Assembly: GCA_014192625.1 (NCBI GenBank)
Contig: BJHM01000002.1
Span: 148,353-212,352, forward strand
Length of the DNA stretch: 64,000 bases
Source: Planctomycetota bacterium
GTDB taxonomy: Bacteria; Planctomycetota; UBA1135; UBA2386
Reading direction: 5' to 3'
The position numbers and the translations under genes are program-made. Shown in pieces: positions 62,380 through 64,000 of the stretch; the stretch's first letter is position 1, and every line of letters begins with the position of its first letter. Under the pieces are notes generated by a model. The model had not been told where the DNA came from and did not search any database. It saw only the letters and a program-made list of their open reading frames with translations.

Positions 62380-63701
62380 GTGGCGATCTGTTGGTCCGCG
62401 GTGGCCGCGTCGTGCGGGCTAGTGGTGACGCGCTGGCAGACGTATTGGTGCTTGGTGGCGTGGTGGTGGAGGTCGGGCACGCATTGCAGTCGCCGCCGGG
62501 CACGCCGGTGCTCGATGCGAGCGGTTGTCTTGTGTTGCCAGGCCTCGTCGATCCGCAAGTGCATTTCCGCGAGCCTGGCCTCGAGCACAAAGAAGATCTC
62601 GCGTCGGGTTCGCTCGCTGCGATTGGCGGCGGCGTGACGGGCTTTATGGAGATGCCCAATACAAAGCCCTCTACGACCACGCCCGAACTGCTCGCCGACA
62701 AGATTGCGCGCGCACTCGGCCGCGCCCACGGTGACTTTGCGTTCTTCCTTGGTGCGACCGCGCAGAACGCGGACCGCCTCGGCGAATGGGAACAGCTACC
62801 CGGCTGCGCTGGCGTGAAGATCTTTATGGGCTCGTCGACGGGGGATTTACTGGTGCCCGATGACCCGACCGTCGAGCGCGTGCTGCGTTCGGGACGGCGC
62901 CGTGTTGCCGTGCACGCGGAGGACGACTACCGGCTGAAGGAGCGCTACAAAGCGCTCAAGCCCGACACGCACATTCGCCATCATCATGAGGTTCGCGATG
63001 TCGAGACCGCGGTGCTGGCGACGCGCCGGCTGCTCAACCTGGCCGAAAAGACCGGCCGAAAAGTGCATGTCTTGCACATCAGCACGGCGGAAGAAGTGGC
63101 CTTGATCCGCGAGCGTGCGCTCGGCGATTTGGTCACCGCCGAGGTGACGCCCAATCATTTGTTCCTTGCCGCGCCGGACTGCTACGACCAATACGGCTCG
63201 CTGGCGCAAATGAATCCGCCGGTGCGCGATGTGCGCCATCGCGATGCGCTGCGCAAGGGACTGGTCGATGGCGTGCTGACTTGCATCGGCAGCGATCACG
63301 CGCCGCACTCGCTCGTTGAAAAGCAGAAGCCATATCCTGACACGCCATCGGGCATCCCTGGCGTGCAGACGATCTTGCCGCTGCTGTTGACCGGCGTTCG
63401 CGATGGCTGGCTTTCGCTGAGCACGATTGCGCGCGTGGCATGTCTTGGCGCCTGCCGTGTGTATGGGATAAAAGGCAAGGGTGACCTAGCGAAGGGCTTC
63501 GATGGGGACCTCGTGGTAGTCGATCCCAACGTCCGTCTACCGCTCGAACGCACGTGGCTCCACTCAAAGGCTGGCTACTCGCCATACGTCGGTTGGCTGC
63601 TGGCTGGTTGGCAGCGCGAGGTCGTGTTGCGTGGCGAGGTCGTCTATCGCGATCATGCACCAGTCGGCGCACCAAAAGGGCAGTTGCTGCGGTTTAGCTA
63701 G
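62376..63701 (+). CDS. pyrC: Dihydroorotase (class I type)
   Basis: A 441-residue zinc amidohydrolase of pyrimidine synthesis that cyclises carbamoyl-aspartate. VDPQVHFREPG (metal His-x-His and substrate Arg), MPNTKPST, GVKIFMGSSTG (position of the carboxylated Lys), HAEDDYR, HISTAEE and GSDHAPHS (metal Asp) are present in order. The length fits class I/PyrC-AllB-like enzymes; allantoinase is less likely but not excluded. ATG overlaps the lgt stop. Confidence 0.9.
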   Translation: MSGDLLVRGGRVVRASGDALADVLVLGGVVVEVGHALQSPPGTPVLDASGCLVLPGLVDPQVHFREPGLEHKEDLASGSLAAIGGGVTGFMEMPNTKPSTTTPELLADKIARALGRAHGDFAFFLGATAQNADRLGEWEQLPGCAGVKIFMGSSTGDLLVPDDPTVERVLRSGRRRVAVHAEDDYRLKERYKALKPDTHIRHHHEVRDVETAVLATRRLLNLAEKTGRKVHVLHISTAEEVALIRERALGDLVTAEVTPNHLFLAAPDCYDQYGSLAQMNPPVRDVRHRDALRKGLVDGVLTCIGSDHAPHSLVEKQKPYPDTPSGIPGVQTILPLLLTGVRDGWLSLSTIARVACLGACRVYGIKGKGDLAKGFDGDLVVVDPNVRLPLERTWLHSKAGYSPYVGWLLAGWQREVVLRGEVVYRDHAPVGAPKGQLLRFS

Positions 63702-63727
63702 GCCGCAGGTCGTTGGGGGATATGCAG

Positions 63728-64000
63728 TGCCGCCCGCGCGCGCCCGCGCCCGCACCCGCGCACCCGCACCCGCACCCGCGCACGCACCCGCGCACGCGCC
63801 CGCCCCCGCGCACGCGCCCCCGCGCACCCGCGCACCCGCCGCGCACGCGGCGCACGCACCCGCGCCCGCACCCGCGCACGCACCCGCGCACCCGCGCACC
63901 CGCCGCGCACGCGGCGCACGCACCCGCACCCGCACCCGCATCCGCGCCCGCGCACCCGCGCCCCCGCGCCCCCGCGCACGCACCCGCGCACCCGCGCACC
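63728..64000. repeat. C/G/A-only low-complexity array running off the window
   Basis: Built from permuted CGCACC/CGCGCC hexamer-like units with almost no T on this strand (one CATCC exception near 63940). A larger segment with CCGCCGCGCACGCGGCGCAC at its core occurs twice (around 63836 and 63899), about 63 bases apart. It starts some 27 bases after the pyrC stop and continues past the window edge. Confidence 0.85.

Noticed and set aside
63564..64000. Minus-strand Gly/Ala/Arg/Cys repeat proteins at the window end.
   Set aside because: The array lacks A on that strand, so stops cannot occur; all frames look alike and none has a credible start or signal.
1..64000. CRISPR arrays, tRNA or rRNA genes.
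   Set aside because: No regular 25-37-base repeats with unique spacers and no cloverleaf or rRNA sequence was seen; the tandem repeats present have no spacers.

Overview
The window looks like chromosomal DNA of a GC-rich Gram-negative bacterium, most probably a planctomycete or a close relative. The reasons are the type IV pilin/PilC pair, tandem secreted glycine-rich lipoproteins with Ig-like domains, a TMTC-type TPR membrane protein, a giant TPR/macroglobulin-like protein and many anchored proteins of unknown function. That is a judgement from protein style; no marker gene here fixes the taxon. No tRNA, rRNA, CRISPR array or confident riboswitch was found.

Backbone, left part (1-31.6 kb). 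A pilus block (PilC end, TPR protein, pilin, terminator) leads into overlapping glycosyltransferase and TMTC-like genes. A TatD hydrolase and an anchored protein run the other way. Two tandem paralogous Gly-rich lipoproteins follow, then a tightly coupled run: amidohydrolase, DHH phosphoesterase, metallophosphoesterase, CutA, SLC13 permease and membrane glycosyltransferase. After comM comes a compact amine-catabolism operon: an APC permease, EutA, and an EutB-EutC fusion. The fusion lacks the substrate-contacting aspartate of E. coli EutB.

Backbone, middle part (31.7-45.4 kb). A 2672-residue protein carries TPRs at both ends and a macroglobulin-like core without a thioester. It is followed by gnd, two exported proteins of unknown role and prfC. 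Three convergent gene pairs in the window are separated by short tandem repeats.

Mosaic region (about 45.6-59.3 kb). Base composition, codon use and gene integrity change abruptly. The region holds N- and C-terminal pieces of IS91-type transposases, two relics of a guaA 3' end each followed by a methyltransferase, a STAS/Na-Pi pair, a half-size hsdS next to a beheaded gene, and surface-polysaccharide genes (RgpF, methyltransferases, an AT-rich GT2). It also holds a VIT-domain scrap between two beheaded methyltransferases, a deleted radA start, and a phnA broken by an in-frame TGA. It reads as a site of repeated insertion and decay, although a chimeric assembly cannot be excluded from sequence alone.

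Backbone, right part (59.5-64 kb). eboB-eboA lie opposite lgt-pyrC. The window ends in a C/G/A-only low-complexity array.
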